46,052 nucleotides of DNA, from contig JAAUUM010000008.1 of assembly GCA_012031565.1 (NCBI GenBank), positions 1 through 46,052 of the forward strand, in the 5' to 3' direction. The notes beneath the pieces were generated by a model. The model made no database searches and was not told the origin of the DNA. It saw only the letters and a program-made list of their open reading frames with translations. The position numbers were made by a program, and so were the translations under genes. The stretch is from Synechococcaceae cyanobacterium SM2_3_2. GTDB lineage: Bacteria; Cyanobacteriota; Cyanobacteriia; Thermostichales; Thermostichaceae. Positions 1 through 8,431 of this stretch are shown one piece after another (position 1 is the stretch's first letter; each line of letters opens with the position of its first letter).

Positions 1-248
1 GGGGTATTAAAGGGTGGGCTATCCTCCCCGGCCCATTCTTTACAAGGGGGGGGGAATCCTCTACACCTCTACAAAAGAAACCTCAAACCCAGTCCCAGAG
101 CGACTCTAAGCCCGTAGAGGAAATCCTCTACACCACCTCTACAACCTCTACACCTGACTCTGAAACCTACGTGAGCTACCTAGACATATTTTAGCCAAGT
201 AGTAAATAACACTATCCTCTTGACTACTCACTCCATATGAGGAAAACG
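1..248. other. Non-coding left end with CCTCTACA direct repeats
   Basis: I see no convincing gene here. The stretch holds a run of nine G (46-54) and five exact copies of the octamer CCTCTACA at 58, 66, 125, 136 and 145; the first two are directly tandem. It lies inside the mobile element that carries the recombinase, on the side away from radC. The repeats could be protein-binding sites for element maintenance or recombination, but nothing else supports that role. Confidence 0.5.
58..152. repeat. Five direct copies of CCTCTACA
   Basis: Exact octamer copies begin at 58, 66, 125, 136 and 145, all in the same orientation and within 95 bp. A partial inverted match (GTAGAGG) lies near 114. The spacing is irregular, so this is not a simple tandem array. 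The location beside a site-specific recombinase gene makes a binding-site role possible, but it is unproven. Confidence 0.6.
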
Positions 249-335
249 ATGCAAGTTACAAAAAGTAACCTTAATCCATCCCTTGTCCAACAAAAAAATC
301 ACATGACTGGATCCGTCCAGCCCTTCGAGAACTAG
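249..335 (+). CDS. Possible 28-residue peptide
   Basis: A short open frame starts with ATG at 249, preceded by GAGG six bases upstream, a good ribosome-binding site, and ends at TAG 333-335. The product would be a polar 28-residue peptide with no motif I recognise. It lies within the mobile element, upstream of another short frame in a different reading frame. The support is only the start context, so it may be spurious or the degraded start of a longer gene. Confidence 0.22.
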   Translation: MQVTKSNLNPSLVQQKNHMTGSVQPFEN

Positions 336-354
336 TTGGAGCAACTGAACCTCA

Positions 355-603
355 ATGTCAACTCACAGCTACCATCAAAAAATTTCTGAAGGAATCGATT
401 TTGAGAGCTACGACAGAGATGGGTTAGAGCAGTATGCACAAGCACCGGGACTACTAGGAATCTTATGTCGTACTGCTCTCAAACTTTTAGATCAATCTCA
501 ATCTCCCCCATCCGCCCTAGACGGATCTCAGAAACAAATTGGTGATAAACCGCTTTGCGATCCTCCGGCGACATTACCTGCCAAAAAGCATCCTGCTGCA
601 TGA
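355..603 (+). CDS. Hypothetical 82-residue ORF, doubtful
   Basis: An open frame begins at ATG 355, with GGAG about 13 bases upstream and a stop codon in frame just before it. The first 45 or so residues look protein-like (acidic start, then a Leu-rich stretch near residues 33-45). The rest overlaps the 3' end of the recombinase on the opposite strand for about 125 bp and reads like antisense of it. It may be a small element gene whose real end was lost, or chance. I do not recognise a family. Confidence 0.22.
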   Translation: MSTHSYHQKISEGIDFESYDRDGLEQYAQAPGLLGILCRTALKLLDQSQSPPSALDGSQKQIGDKPLCDPPATLPAKKHPAA

Positions 604-1945
604 GTCGGATCAAGTCTTGCTGCAGGCGGGTGGATTTTTGCGATTGTTCGCCGCTGCTTATCCGAAGATGATCAAGTTGGGAGGTTAATTGAGCAACCAG
701 CGTCTGAATCTCGGGCAACGCTCCTGGAACCCTCTTTAGAGCCGCTATCTTTTCCTCAATGGATATCTCTTCTAGGGTCTTCTCGCTAGTGATCTCAGTG
801 ATTCCTGATTGAAGCAGCAGCTCTGCTTTCATCTGGAGCCTCCGTTGCACATTCATTTCCAGCTCTTTTAAGCTGTATTTGGCATCGTTGCTGCACATCT
901 GGGTCTGGCAGGAGTAGTAGCAATAGAATCTTTTCTGTGGCCCTTCTTCAGTCTCAAAGCGGGTATAGGAGCCGTGCGCGGTAAATGCTCCCCCGCACAA
1001 CAAACAGCGGGTCAGTCCTGATACAGGATAAATCCTCCGGGATCCCCTGCCACTGGTTGTCCTGTTACTGGATATGATCCTTTCTATCTCTAAGTACTCA
1101 TCTTCGGTCATCAGCCGCTCAGGGTGGTTGTTATAAAGAATCTGCTCTCTTGGACTGTTGGGGAAAAATCGTAGATGGCCCCGGTGGATCGGATTACGTA
1201 GCCAAGATCTAAAGGAAGTGTTGTACCATCCTATGAACTTTCGGGATCCCCGCTGTGATTGACGCTCTCTGGTTGTTCTCCCCTCTTGTGAGATTCCGTA
1301 GTAGGCATTTATCGTCTTGACTGTCTGGCTAGCTGAGCGACTAAGCAACATCCAATCGATAAACTGCCTTGCTGCCTGGGCGTGGCTTAGCCCATCTTGA
1401 AACGGCTCATGGTTCAAACAAGGCTTACCATCGGAGCCTATTGTCCAGCCAAAGGGGACGTGGTGGGGGTGGCCTCTCATCCGGCGACGTTCTTGTCCTG
1501 CCCTCACTTTGACTGCCAATTCCTCGACATAATACTGAGCAACACTAGCTTTCACCCTTGACATAAAGCGGCCATCAGGTTGGTTAAGGTCTATGGCTCC
1601 CTCATCAAGGAAACGCACTTGTGTCCCTGATTGGTAAATCTCTTTTAGAATCTGCTCCCACTCAAGCGAATCGCGTACTATCCTGTCCTGGCGTGCCAAC
1701 AGAATCCCTGTTACCTTGCGACTCTTAATCAGTGCTAGCACCGCTTGGAAGTCACTGCGGCTTGCATCGGTGCCAGATCCCACGTCCGAAAATATTTGGT
1801 CATCACTTAAACCCAGCTCTTGAAATCGTTGGATGTGGTTAGTCAGTGCTCGTAGCTGTGTCGGATCCTTCGTACTTACTCTTGTGTAAGCGACCCAGCC
1901 CTCCCAATTTTTCATTACTGGGATCCCTAATTTCAGTAGCTGCAT
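479..1945 (-). CDS. Large serine site-specific recombinase (XisF-like)
   Basis: This 488-residue protein has the order of a large serine recombinase. The N-terminal resolvase domain has the catalytic serine in YTRVSTK (Ser24). The next motif is [12 protein letters not shown] near residue 82, followed by the long helix and [18 protein letters not shown] around 130-145. The Recombinase domain ends in a Cys-rich zinc-ribbon-like segment (CLLCGG, then [10 protein letters not shown]), and a coiled coil follows near 395-455. Such enzymes integrate and excise elements, and XisF of the cyanobacterial fdxN element is a member. Its 5' end abuts the truncated radC, as expected for an element inserted in that gene. 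A second in-frame ATG at 1915 has AGGGA eight bases upstream and could be the true start. Function in excision is inferred from context. Confidence 0.88.
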   Translation of the reverse strand: MQLLKLGIPVMKNWEGWVAYTRVSTKDPTQLRALTNHIQRFQELGLSDDQIFSDVGSGTDASRSDFQAVLALIKSRKVTGILLARQDRIVRDSLEWEQILKEIYQSGTQVRFLDEGAIDLNQPDGRFMSRVKASVAQYYVEELAVKVRAGQERRRMRGHPHHVPFGWTIGSDGKPCLNHEPFQDGLSHAQAARQFIDWMLLSRSASQTVKTINAYYGISQEGRTTRERQSQRGSRKFIGWYNTSFRSWLRNPIHRGHLRFFPNSPREQILYNNHPERLMTEDEYLEIERIISSNRTTSGRGSRRIYPVSGLTRCLLCGGAFTAHGSYTRFETEEGPQKRFYCYYSCQTQMCSNDAKYSLKELEMNVQRRLQMKAELLLQSGITEITSEKTLEEISIEEKIAALKRVPGALPEIQTLVAQLTSQLDHLRISSGEQSQKSTRLQQDLIRLMQQDAFWQVMSPEDRKAVYHQFVSEIRLGRMGEIEIDLKV

Positions 1946-1951
1946 CTCTTA

Positions 1952-2266
1952 TTAAATGTCAAAAATCAGCTAATCGGCCAACAGATCGTCACCCGCGGCA
2001 CCGCCACCGAAACCCTCTCCCATCCCCGCGAGACCTTTCGGCTGGCCATCAAGCAGGGGGCAGCTCATATTCTGGTGGCCCACAATCATCCTTCCGGCAG
2101 TCTCGATCCCAGTGCGGCGGATCTGCAACTGACCCGGCAATTACTGCGGGCGGGACAAATCGTCGGGATCCCGGTCTTGGATCATCTGATCTTGGGGGCA
2201 GGCCAGTTTCTCAGCCTGCGCCAACACTCCACCCTGTGGGACGATTTTCCCCAAGAGGATCCCTAG
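1952..2266 (+). pseudogene. radC: radC 3' half, interrupted by the recombinase element
   Basis: Translated from about 1952, this frame gives the C-terminal half of the RadC/JAB-domain DNA repair protein: [15 protein letters not shown], then the metal-binding JAMM signature [14 protein letters not shown], then [19 protein letters not shown] and a normal C terminus at TAG 2264-2266. No start codon or N-terminal half (helix-hairpin-helix part and JAMM glutamate) is present, and the frame meets a stop at 1937-1939. RadC similarity begins within about ten bases of the recombinase start codon, so the junction is an element end. The 5' half should lie left of the window. Excision by the recombinase might rebuild the gene, or the gene may simply be dead. 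Confidence 0.85.
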
Positions 2267-2525
2267 AGGTGCATCTCACCCAAAAGCCCGCTACACTACT
2301 CCGTTAGGGTGTCTGAAATTGAATTTGAATTTGAAAGAGATTGGGATCTGCTTATTGCCCCGATCCAGGCGAAACCCTGCCAGATTCATCCTTTAAGACA
2401 GTATTGACGACAAGACTGTGAGCTGAACTGAGACTGAGGTTGGCCATTGACGTATTGCTGCAAGACTTGTGGCCCGCAAAGGCCTCAGCCCCTGGGGGAG
2501 AACCTACTCTGATGATGTTGAGGCC

Positions 2526-3386
2526 ATGAGAGTTGTTCTCACCAGTCTGGAGCACACGTTGCTGGATCCTCAAACCAGCGGCTATGGTGCTGCACGGCAA
2601 GCCCTTGCAGCTTTAGAGCGTCGGTCGATTCCCTTGATCTTGATCAGCTCATCCCCCCGTGCTCAGGTGGAGCTCACCCGTCTGGCCCTAGAGCTGGAGC
2701 ATCCGTTTATTACCGAGGGTGGCATGGCCCTCTATGTGCCGGAGCACTATTTTCCTGATAGTGTTTTGGACAAAAGCTGGATCCATCGTCCGCCCTATTA
2801 TGTCCAAGCGTTAGGGGTGCCCTACGAGCAGTTGCGCCAGATGTTGCGGGCTTTACGATTGTTGCTACAAGCAGATCTGGTGGGTTTTGGCGATTGGACA
2901 GAGGCCGAGCTGGCTGTCACGCTGGGCTGCTCCATCGAAGTGGCCCAAATGGCTCGCCAACGGGAGTACAGCGAGATCTTTAGCTACGGCGGGGATCCCA
3001 TGCTGCTCCAGCAGGCGGCAGCGGGGTTGGCCACCGAGAATGGCTCTCCCTTGCGGCTGCGGGCGATCGAGCTGTCTGCCACCCAGAGTCAGTGGTTTCT
3101 GAGCGCGAGTTTGGATCCGGATCCCCTACAGACAGCAGTGCAAATCCTGCTCAAGTGCTACCACGATCACCTCGGTTCTGGGGAAATCTCCCTGGGCATT
3201 GGTAGTGAGCTGCAGGATAGTAGTTTTTTGGTGGTGACCAAAACAGCAGTGGCTTTGCCCAGTCCTCATGTGCAGAGCCTCTGGGCGCAAGCCCGTGACA
3301 GTTGGCGGCTGGCAGAATTGCCCGGCCCCGCAGGTTGGAATGATGTGGTGTTGACGTGGTTGGAGGAAACTGACGGTGATGAATAA
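2526..3386 (+). CDS. HAD-superfamily (mannosyl-3-phosphoglycerate phosphatase-like) protein, degraded active site
   Basis: This 286-residue protein follows the layout of the MpgP-like HAD-IIB phosphatases: motif I at the very N terminus, motif II in LILISSSPRAQVE, then LEHPFITEGGMALYVP, and motif IV late in the chain. Motif I, normally DLDGT with two aspartates, reads SLEHT, so the nucleophile and the general acid/base are gone. Motif IV, normally GD followed by ND, reads GIGSELQD. It therefore probably lacks phosphatase activity and may bind a ligand or partner. I chose ATG 2526; an upstream in-frame GTG at 2469 would add 19 residues without family resemblance. The stop overlaps the start of the TPR gene, suggesting one transcript. 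Confidence 0.75.
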   Translation: MRVVLTSLEHTLLDPQTSGYGAARQALAALERRSIPLILISSSPRAQVELTRLALELEHPFITEGGMALYVPEHYFPDSVLDKSWIHRPPYYVQALGVPYEQLRQMLRALRLLLQADLVGFGDWTEAELAVTLGCSIEVAQMARQREYSEIFSYGGDPMLLQQAAAGLATENGSPLRLRAIELSATQSQWFLSASLDPDPLQTAVQILLKCYHDHLGSGEISLGIGSELQDSSFLVVTKTAVALPSPHVQSLWAQARDSWRLAELPGPAGWNDVVLTWLEETDGDE

Positions 3387-4113
3387 GATCAATGGTTTTC
3401 AAGTTAAGCCCTTGTGGGTGGCGGTGGCCCTAGTCGGGATCCCCGGCCTCATACCTGGGGCAGCGCTGGCTCGTCCCCCCCTGGGGGTGCTGACCAGTGA
3501 GGGATCCGTGGCTCAGCTCAAGGCCGATGGGATGCGTTATCAACAGACAGGCTTTCAAACCTTGGCGGAGGAAGCCTACCGCGAGGCGTTGGAGTTGGAG
3601 GATCGGGCCAACCTGTTGCCGCCGGAACGGGATGCCGATGTGCCCTTCAATTTGGGCTTGATCTACACCCAACAGGGCAAGTTGGTGGAGGCCCGCAATG
3701 TCTTTCAGCGAGCTTATGACGCGGATCCCAGTAACTTTCAGATCGTCTATCATCTGGGGGTGACGGAGTTGCGGCTGGGCAATCAAGTCGAGGCCCGTAC
3801 CCATCTGAGCCGCCTGGAGCTGGCTGCGGCTGAAGATCCAGAGATGAAGCAACATCTGGGATCCCTGATAGCTCTCTTAGATCCTGCGCCCGGTCAGGAG
3901 CTGAATAATCACAACTTTGCCGATACGGCTGGGACTTCTGACCCTGAAGCCAACTCTGATTCGCCAGAGCCCCTCTCGCCAGCTGCTGCCAGCCTGTTGC
4001 CCCCCGGTGCCCCCCAGACGGTGGAGTTTACCCCCCCGACGGACGGTGCTCAACCTGTGACCCTGCCGGATCCCCCTGGTGCTTTGCAGCAGATTCGCAA
4101 TCGGCGCGATTAG
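3379..4113 (+). CDS. Exported TPR-repeat protein
   Basis: The protein has 244 residues. It begins with a signal peptide (Lys-containing start, hydrophobic run near residues 11-29, Ala-Leu-Ala cleavage region). At least three tetratricopeptide-like helix pairs follow at roughly residues 45-150, including the segments FNLGLIYTQQGKLVEARNVF and YHLGVTELRLGNQVEA. The C-terminal third is Pro/Ser/Thr-rich and probably disordered. TPR domains mediate protein-protein contacts, and a periplasmic or membrane-associated scaffold is the likely role. Its ATG overlaps the stop of the HAD-like gene by eight bases, so the two are probably translated together. No specific partner can be named. The stop codon lies inside a 13-bp tandem duplication. 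Confidence 0.75.
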   Translation: MNKINGFQVKPLWVAVALVGIPGLIPGAALARPPLGVLTSEGSVAQLKADGMRYQQTGFQTLAEEAYREALELEDRANLLPPERDADVPFNLGLIYTQQGKLVEARNVFQRAYDADPSNFQIVYHLGVTELRLGNQVEARTHLSRLELAAAEDPEMKQHLGSLIALLDPAPGQELNNHNFADTAGTSDPEANSDSPEPLSPAAASLLPPGAPQTVEFTPPTDGAQPVTLPDPPGALQQIRNRRD

Positions 4114-4129
4114 ATAGCGCGATTAGATA
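4104..4129. repeat. 13-bp tandem duplication across the TPR-gene stop
   Basis: Two perfect adjacent copies of GCGCGATTAGATA. The first contains the TAG stop (4111-4113) of the TPR gene and the second repeats that TAG in the +1 frame. Confidence 0.9.
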
Positions 4130-4352
4130 GATTGAGGGATCCCATCCCACTTGTGGGCGGGTGAAATGTGATGTTTTGCTGACTCGGATCCGCACTAGGG
4201 TTCGAGGTAATTTTATGGCGAGGCTGAGGCGAAAGGAGGCTTCCCCCCTAGCTACACATCTCAAAAAACTCAAGTAGCATTGTGTGACATCGATTCGCCT
4301 TGATGCCCACTGACTTCATTGGCGATAGTAACTCCGCTGGCGATAGTTGTTT

Positions 4353-5560
4353 ATGAGTGCCTCCCCCTTGCCTCCAGCACCTCTGGGATCCCGCCTTCAT
4401 GTCTGGCTGCTGTTTGGCTGTCAGGCATTAGGGATGACCAGCAATTCCATTTTGTTTACGGTGGCGGCGCTGATTGGGGTGGCTCTGGCTCCCGATCCGG
4501 CTTGGGCCACCTTGCCGCTGGCGCTGCTGCACCTGGTCACCATGATCACCACGATTCCGGCCTCGATGTTGATGCGTCGGGTAGGTCGCCGCCTAGGCTT
4601 TCAGATTGGGGTGTTGATCGGCGTGACCGGCACCGCCCTCGGAGCGACAGCGGTACTGACCGGATCCTTTGGCCTCTTTGCGGTGGCAATGGCGTTCTTG
4701 GGCAGTTTCAATGCCTTTTTGGGGTTTTACCGCTTTGCGCCACAGAGGTGGCACCGCCTGATTTTGGAGCACGAGCGGTCTCTTTGGTGATTGCAGGAGG
4801 GGTCTTGGCGGCTCTATTTGGCGCACCGATGGCCCGTGGGTTCAAAGATTGGATCCCGGAGGCGGAGTTTGCCGGTTGCTTGGTGGTGATGGGCCTGTTG
4901 CTGTTGCCCTCATTGGTCATGCTGTCTCAGATCTCCTTTCCAGCTCCTCGCCAGAGCAGCTCCAAACGGGAGGGCCGACCCTTAGGGGAGATTATCCGAC
5001 AGCCGCTTTTTGCGGTGGCGGCCTTGGGCAGCACGGTGGGCTACGGGGTGATGGTGTTGGTGATGACCGCAACCCCCTTGGCCATGAGAATGGTGCCCTT
5101 TACCTTTGGCCAGACCGCGTTGGTGATTCAGTGGCATGTGCTGGGGATGTTTGCCCCCTCCTTTTTGACGGGATCCCTGATTCGGCGGCTGGGGGTGACC
5201 CCTGTGATCGCCATAGGCTGCGGGCTAACGCTGGTGAGCTGTGGGATCAATCTTTTGGGAGAAGGCTTCGGCCACTATTGGTTGGCGCTGCTGGTGTTGG
5301 GGCTGGGTTGGAATTTTATGTTCATCGGATCCACCACCCTGTTGACGCAATCCTGCACTGTCGAGGAAGCACCCAAGGTTCAAGCTGCCCATGACTTTTT
5401 TATGTTTGGATCGGTCACGCTGGCGGCTTTGCTCTCAGGTGGGCTGCTCAGTCGCTTTGGATGGACACTCGTCAATGGAGTCAGTCTGCCATTTGTGGGG
5501 GCGGTCTTAATTGCTCTGGTCTGGCTCCATCGTCAGCAGGTCAAGCCGATCCATCCTTAG
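4353..5560 (+). pseudogene. MFS permease with a single-base frameshift
   Basis: The two parts together encode one 12-helix major facilitator permease of about 402 residues. The N-terminal part (4353-4790) has hydrophobic helices and the MFS loop motif after helix 2 (RRVGRRLGFQIG). It then runs through GFYRFA and goes out of frame. The downstream frame picks up at ATEVAPPDF near 4740 and continues with helices 6-12 to 5560. One missing base near 4736-4740 (GCGCCACAG where GCGGCCACAG is expected) explains the break. Substrate is unknown. ATG 4353 was chosen over TTG 4347; no clear ribosome-binding site is visible. The lesion could be a real mutation or a sequencing error, since the rest of both frames is well preserved. 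Confidence 0.82.
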
Positions 5561-5653
5561 CGTAGCGATGATCTCAAAGGCTGATTGCTTGACCTGAGCT
5601 GATCCCCTGAACTGACCTTGGGGTGAGCAGGGGGGTGCCCTGACTAGTCCTCT

Positions 5654-5673
5654 CTATCAAGGTCTATCAAGGG
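5654..5673. repeat. 10-bp tandem duplication near the DUF2227 stop
   Basis: Two copies of TCTATCAAGG lie side by side about ten bases beyond the 3' end of the leftward DUF2227 gene. This one does not include the stop codon. Confidence 0.7.
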
Positions 5674-5683
5674 TGGAATGGGA

Positions 5684-6367
5684 TCATCGATGTGAGGATT
5701 GGTACTGAAACGAGGCTCGGGTGTGGGAGCTTTTCTTCGTCCCACGAGGGGGATTCACTTGGGGAGAGATGGAGCGAGAAATCGTCCGTCGAGAAGAGGG
5801 GTTCAGCTGCGGCTGCCGTAACCGTTTTTGATGCCCTATGGGTTTCTTTTTCTGGGATCCCTTCTTGTTCTGAAATCGCTTCCAGCCGGAAACCGTCCAG
5901 TCGCTGAGGGAGTGATTGATGGATCCCAATTCCAAGCCCAGGACTGCCCAGATCAGCTCCACCCGATGCACCTGGATCAGTTGCCATAGATCGGAGCGCC
6001 AGATCTGGGGTTGCCAAGGCCACCAGTTCAGCAGGGATCCCAGCCAGCCGTAGCCCGCCAGCAGAGGCAGCAGCCACAGGCCGAGATATAACAATCGCCC
6101 CACCGTACCCACGATCAACCCGTGTGACCAGATCGAGCGATGACGGCACAATCTTCGATAGGGCAACCACAGCCAGCGCAGCACAGTCCACCGTTGATAC
6201 TGCCGCGAACGGATATCCAAGTCTCCCGAAAACATCAGCCCGCTAAACAAATAGGCCGAACCTGTGGCCAACGCCACCCCCGGCTCTGACGATAGGATCC
6301 CAGCGGCTAGGGTGACAAAGGGCGATGTCCAGAGGGTGATACGGTCGTGAGTGGATCCCAGTGGCAT
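5684..6367 (-). CDS. DUF2227 family putative metal-binding membrane protein
   Basis: The 227-residue protein matches the cyanobacterial DUF2227 pattern. It starts MPLGSTHDRITLW with the conserved THD, then GLMFSGDLDIRSRQYQRW with the DxD, then RHRSIWSHG with two histidines. These His and Asp positions are the presumed metal ligands; the biochemical function is unknown. Several hydrophobic stretches (residues 15-50 and 80-115) suggest membrane association. The last 65 residues are a basic, Ser/Pro-rich tail that looks disordered. The gene converges on the MFS gene. The ribosome-binding site is weak, but the start matches the conserved N terminus. Confidence 0.82.
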   Translation of the reverse strand: MPLGSTHDRITLWTSPFVTLAAGILSSEPGVALATGSAYLFSGLMFSGDLDIRSRQYQRWTVLRWLWLPYRRLCRHRSIWSHGLIVGTVGRLLYLGLWLLPLLAGYGWLGSLLNWWPWQPQIWRSDLWQLIQVHRVELIWAVLGLELGSINHSLSDWTVSGWKRFQNKKGSQKKKPIGHQKRLRQPQLNPSSRRTISRSISPQVNPPRGTKKSSHTRASFQYQSSHR

Positions 6368-6766
6368 AGGACAATCGGCAGAACAGCTACCCCCGATTGC
6401 ATCACATAAATCCTCAAAAGGCTTGTCTGGTTAGTTTTTATCCCTAGGGTCAGCACAAGAGATAGCCATGATGCTTTAATGCTGAGGATCCCGGTGGAGT
6501 GTAGCTGGGATCCTGTGGATTAGCGCGTTGTGCAGATATAGGCTCAGGCGCTAGTTTGCTAAGGGTTTGGATCTCGTCTGCCCCAAAATTGCTGCCATAG
6601 CGGGGATCCAGCCGCTAAACTGCCAAACTCTACACAGGAGTGGGATCCTGATTTCCGGTAGGATACCCAAGGTCATTCATCAGCGGAGCCCCATCTCTCT
6701 GTGTGGCAGCTTTGGATGTTGCAGTTGTGATGACATGTGATGACAGTTGTTTGCTAGAGGTTGACC
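6368..6766. other. Divergent intergenic region without a gene
   Basis: About 400 bp separate the leftward DUF2227 gene and the rightward antiporter gene. I see no coding frame or RNA gene. It contains several GGATCC words, an 8-bp-stem hairpin built from two of them at 6485-6514, and a 10-bp tandem duplication (TGTGATGACA twice, about 6727-6746) just before the antiporter start. It should hold both promoters, but no convincing -35/-10 pair stands out. Confidence 0.6.
6485..6514. repeat. Inverted repeat made from two GGATCC words
   Basis: AGGATCCC at 6485-6492 pairs perfectly with GGGATCCT at 6507-6514, leaving a 14-base loop. No T run follows on either strand, so it is not an obvious terminator. 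Confidence 0.6.
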
Positions 6767-8344
6767 TTGCTGAACCTATCCCTATTTGCACCAGATCTAG
6801 TGGCCACAGCGGAGCCCGTTAATCTGGAACCACTCATCTTAGTGTCTGTGTTGTTGGCGGTGGTGGTCATCCATTTGGCCAGCCGCCTGATGGGGGAGAT
6901 CTCCGTGCGGATGGGATTCCCCTCAGTCCTAGGAGAGCTGATCGGCGGCGTGCTGGTGGGATCCTCGGTGTTGGGTCTGCTGATCTTTCAGGGGGGCACA
7001 TCGGGCGAAGAACTGTTGCCATTGGCCGAATCTTCCCAGTTGATCCAGTTTTTGGAACGCACCACCGGGGTATCTGGGGAGGCGGTGGCGGAGGTGTTTT
7101 CGGCCCAGAGCGAGATCATCAACATCTTGTCAGAGCTGGGGGTGATCATCCTCCTGTTTGAGATTGGTCTGGAGTCCGACTTGGGCGAACTGATCCGGGT
7201 GGGGCCGCAGGCGGCGGTGGTAGCCCTGATCGGCGTCGTGGTGCCGTTTGTGGGAGGAACCTTAGGGCTGATTTATCTCTTTGATATCCCTAGCATTCCG
7301 GCTATCTTTGCGGGGGCAGCCCTGACCGCCACCAGCATCGGCATCACCGCCCGAGTGCTAGCAGAAATGCGGCAGCTCTCCAGCCCAGAGGGACAGGTGA
7401 TCATCGGGGCAGCTGTCTTGGATGACGTTTTGGGGATCATCATCCTGGCGGTGGTGGCAGGCTTGGCCCGAACGGGCGAGGTGGTGATCAGCGATATCGC
7501 CTGGATCGCCTTCAGCGCAGTGGCTTTTTTGGTGGGATCCATTGTGGTGGGTCGCCTGCTCAGCCCCTATTTGGTCAGCCTGATCGACAATCTCAAAACC
7601 CGAGGCAATCCCCTGATCCCAGGGTTGATCATCGCTTTTGTGCTGTCCTATGTGGCGCAGGTGATCCAACTGGAGGCCATCTTGGGAGCCTTTGCGGCGG
7701 GCCTGATCTTGGGGGAAACCCAAAAACGGGGGGAGTTTGAGGAGCAAGTCCGGCCTCTCTCCGATCTGTTCACCCCAATTTTCTTTGTCTGCGTCGGGGC
7801 CAAGACCAATCTGGCGGTTTTGGATCCCCGCATCCCTGCCAATCAAGAGGGGCTGATCATCGCCGCCTTTTTGATTGTGGTGGCCATGCTGGGCAAGCTG
7901 GCGGCGGGTCTGGGGGCATTTGGCAAACCGGGCATCAACAAGCTGGCCATCGGCGTGGGCATGATTCCCCGAGGCGAAGTAGGGTTGGTCTTTGCGGGGG
8001 TGGGAGCTGCCAGTGGCGTACTGAGCGACTCTCTGGGGGTCAGCATCATCGTCATGGTGATCGTCACCACCTTTGTGGCTCCCCTTTGGTTGCGGGGGGT
8101 GTTTAGCCGTCCAGAGGACAGCCAAGACTCTGAGCAAGCATCTAGTGCCGCTGAAGGGATCCCAGAGGATGATGCCGATCCCGCCCCTGACCTCCTATTA
8201 ACGGAGCAACTGGCCCTGCAAGAAGGGGATGCCGAAATGCCCTCTTTGGCGGATCTCCAGCAGGAGGTGGTCACTCAAGATGCCGCAGCTTTCGGACGGT
8301 CAGCGAAAGGCACATCTGTGTTAGAACCAGCAGAGGAGGGCTAG
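6767..8344 (+). CDS. Cation:proton antiporter, CPA2 (KefB/NapA-like) family
   Basis: A protein of about 525 residues with 12-13 predicted membrane helices exchanges a monovalent cation for protons across a membrane. It shows the CPA2 features: PSVLGELIGGVLVGSSVLG in the second helix, a long loop with LLFEIGLESDLGEL, the TATSIG turn followed by GAAVLDDVLGIIIL with the transport aspartates, LEAILGAFAAGLILG, and GMIPRGEVGLVFA. The C-terminal 80 residues are acidic and soluble, with no TrkA-N domain. I chose TTG 6767 because AGAGG lies six bases upstream; TTG 6761 directly abuts that AGAGG. Whether Na+ or K+ is carried cannot be told. The gene stands alone. Confidence 0.88.
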   Translation: MLNLSLFAPDLVATAEPVNLEPLILVSVLLAVVVIHLASRLMGEISVRMGFPSVLGELIGGVLVGSSVLGLLIFQGGTSGEELLPLAESSQLIQFLERTTGVSGEAVAEVFSAQSEIINILSELGVIILLFEIGLESDLGELIRVGPQAAVVALIGVVVPFVGGTLGLIYLFDIPSIPAIFAGAALTATSIGITARVLAEMRQLSSPEGQVIIGAAVLDDVLGIIILAVVAGLARTGEVVISDIAWIAFSAVAFLVGSIVVGRLLSPYLVSLIDNLKTRGNPLIPGLIIAFVLSYVAQVIQLEAILGAFAAGLILGETQKRGEFEEQVRPLSDLFTPIFFVCVGAKTNLAVLDPRIPANQEGLIIAAFLIVVAMLGKLAAGLGAFGKPGINKLAIGVGMIPRGEVGLVFAGVGAASGVLSDSLGVSIIVMVIVTTFVAPLWLRGVFSRPEDSQDSEQASSAAEGIPEDDADPAPDLLLTEQLALQEGDAEMPSLADLQQEVVTQDAAAFGRSAKGTSVLEPAEEG

Positions 8345-8431
8345 GGACACCTCTCTAGGATTTAGCCACGTTGGGGTTTGTCCTCAACCTTGTCCTCGCT
8401 GATAAAGCCCCCGTGGCGAAGAACGGAGCGC

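Noticed and set aside
1-12. TATTAAA near the left edge matching TATTAAA at the radC junction, considered as the second element end
   Set aside because: Seven A/T-rich bases can match by chance, and no radC sequence is visible beside it because the window begins there.
4196-4260. GGTTCGA-like word considered as a tRNA T-loop
   Set aside because: No acceptor, anticodon or D-arm pairing can be formed around it.
7358-8137. Long open frame on the minus strand inside the antiporter gene
   Set aside because: It is an antisense shadow of a GC-rich membrane-protein gene, with a His/Gln-rich product and no family-like motif.
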